From CBDBJL01 sp965206365 (GTDB lineage Bacteria; Pseudomonadota; Alphaproteobacteria; JABAAW01; JAHZMA01), in contig CBDBJL010000016.1 in NCBI GenBank assembly GCA_965206365.1, forward strand, positions 1 to 64,000: 64,000 nucleotides of DNA, read 5' to 3'. Position 1 is the stretch's first letter; each line of letters opens with the position of its first letter. Below, in pieces: positions 63,394-64,000 of the stretch. A model generated the notes under the pieces. That model did not search any database, had not been told where the DNA came from, and saw nothing but the letters and a program-made list of their open reading frames with translations. Both the position numbers and the translations under genes were made by a program.

Positions 63394-64000
63394 ATGATGA
63401 ATGAAATATTTGATGAATTATCAGATGCCGATGCCCGCACCGCTTGGGTAGTTGCCGCTACCGACCCCAAAGAGGTGAAACACCGTTATAATTTATGGGC
63501 AAAATATTATAATGCCGATCTGGTGGATGCTGATGACTATATTGCTCCGGAAAAATCTATTGAATATTGCCCGCAATGGATTCCCAAAGAAGCAAAGATT
63601 TTAGATGCTGCTTGTGGCACTGGCTTAAGTGGCAAAGCTTTTTTTCAGGCGGGTTATGAAAACATTACCGGCTTAGATTTTGCTGCGGATATGTTGGAAT
63701 TTGCTAAGAAAACACCCTTTTATCGTAATTTGATCGAAGCTGATCTCGGCAAAGTTCTGCCCTATGATACCCATAGTTTTGATGCCGTTATCAAAATTGG
63801 TGGCAGCCCAGTACCTCCGGTATGTATGCACGAATTTGGGCGGATCACCCGCCCGGGCGGACATATATTTTACTGTGGTAGTGTCGAAGCTTGGGAAGCA
63901 CGCGGATTTCGCATTATTGCCGATAATTATGTTACGCGTAAAATTTGGCAAGCCCTTGCGCATAGCAAACCCTTTCAACCTCTGCCAAAATCTACCCCTG
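63394..64000 (+). CDS. Class I SAM-dependent methyltransferase, cut by the window end
   Basis: An open frame with no stop before the end, at least 202 residues. The SAM-binding motif AKILDAACGTGLSGKAFFQA (ACGTG) and acidic GLDFAADML follow an N-terminal helix RYNLWAKYYNADLVDADDY; later motifs are ADLGKVLPYDTHSFDAVI and ITRPGGHIFYC. This is the Methyltransf_11/UbiE-like fold; small-molecule substrates are typical, with close relatives of the WBSCR27 type. AAGGGG 6-11 bases before supports the ATG at 63394 (a second ATG is next to it). The substrate is not predictable. Confidence 0.8.
   Translation, partial: MMNEIFDELSDADARTAWVVAATDPKEVKHRYNLWAKYYNADLVDADDYIAPEKSIEYCPQWIPKEAKILDAACGTGLSGKAFFQAGYENITGLDFAADMLEFAKKTPFYRNLIEADLGKVLPYDTHSFDAVIKIGGSPVPPVCMHEFGRITRPGGHIFYCGSVEAWEARGFRIIADNYVTRKIWQALAHSKPFQPLPKSTP

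Noticed and set aside
1..64000. CRISPR array or tRNA genes
   Set aside because: No array of spaced direct repeats was found, and I saw no tRNA T-loop with matching stems in any spacer.

Overview
The window looks like a piece of a low-GC (roughly 35-40%) alphaproteobacterial chromosome. Pointers are the cell-cycle methyltransferase CcrM next to rnhB, a CheY/CheZ plus MotB-like motor cluster, a DksA with a reduced zinc finger, zapA-6S RNA-5-FTHF cyclo-ligase in a row, lepB-rnc-era, def-fmt-rmuC, mutY divergent from dciA, and hslVU next to gltA. The cell is probably flagellated and chemotactic (fliN, cheY, cheZ, two motB-like genes). Ankyrin repeats and eroded mobile-element traces would fit a host-associated or genome-decaying lineage, but I cannot name the genus.

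Layout. 0-3.3 kb: ppx/gppA and rlmE (each broken by a one-base indel), mutY, dciA. 3.5-12 kb: an IS1595-type transposase remnant, then rne, dksA, a lipoprotein, icd, fmt-def and rmuC. 12.0-20.2 kb is an accessory region: a resident MFS gene cut after about 138 codons, a 1.65-kb block of clearly higher GC (about 55%) carrying a foreign MFS transporter between two gene fragments, an M23-like protein, a long ankyrin-repeat protein split by a frameshift, and two secretory or lipoprotein-like genes. 20.4-30.4 kb: hflKC, mrp, and a compact operon cheY-cheZ-motB-like-1-motB-like-2-giant periplasmic protein. 30.4-46 kb: aspS, an SLC13-type transporter, folK, a zinc-ribbon/DUF3426-type protein, gapA, fliN, dusA, a CPA2 antiporter, rnhB, ccrM, folP, folB, mlaC and a PLP aminotransferase. 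46-62 kb: an orphan DNA methyltransferase, era-rnc-lepB, hisI, metC-like, cysK-like, ymdB, cyclo-ligase, 6S RNA, zapA, envelope genes, rpsD, hslVU, gltA. 62-64 kb: a pseudogene, a second orphan DNA methyltransferase with a DPDY motif, and a SAM methyltransferase running off the end.

Most notable: (i) two tandem MotB-like proteins with complementary defects. The first has Asn where the proton-carrying Asp should be but keeps the peptidoglycan-binding Arg; the second keeps the Asp and has Tyr in place of the Arg. They are co-transcribed with a 1304-residue periplasmic protein. (ii) The promoters of this operon and of ccrM both have consensus-like -35/-10 boxes 17 bp apart with a GANTC (CcrM) site in the spacer, suggesting methylation-linked control. 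(iii) The high-GC block looks like a random foreign fragment, so either illegitimate recombination or an assembly/amplification chimera. (iv) At least seven genes carry single-base frameshifts, which means either sequencing error or ongoing decay.
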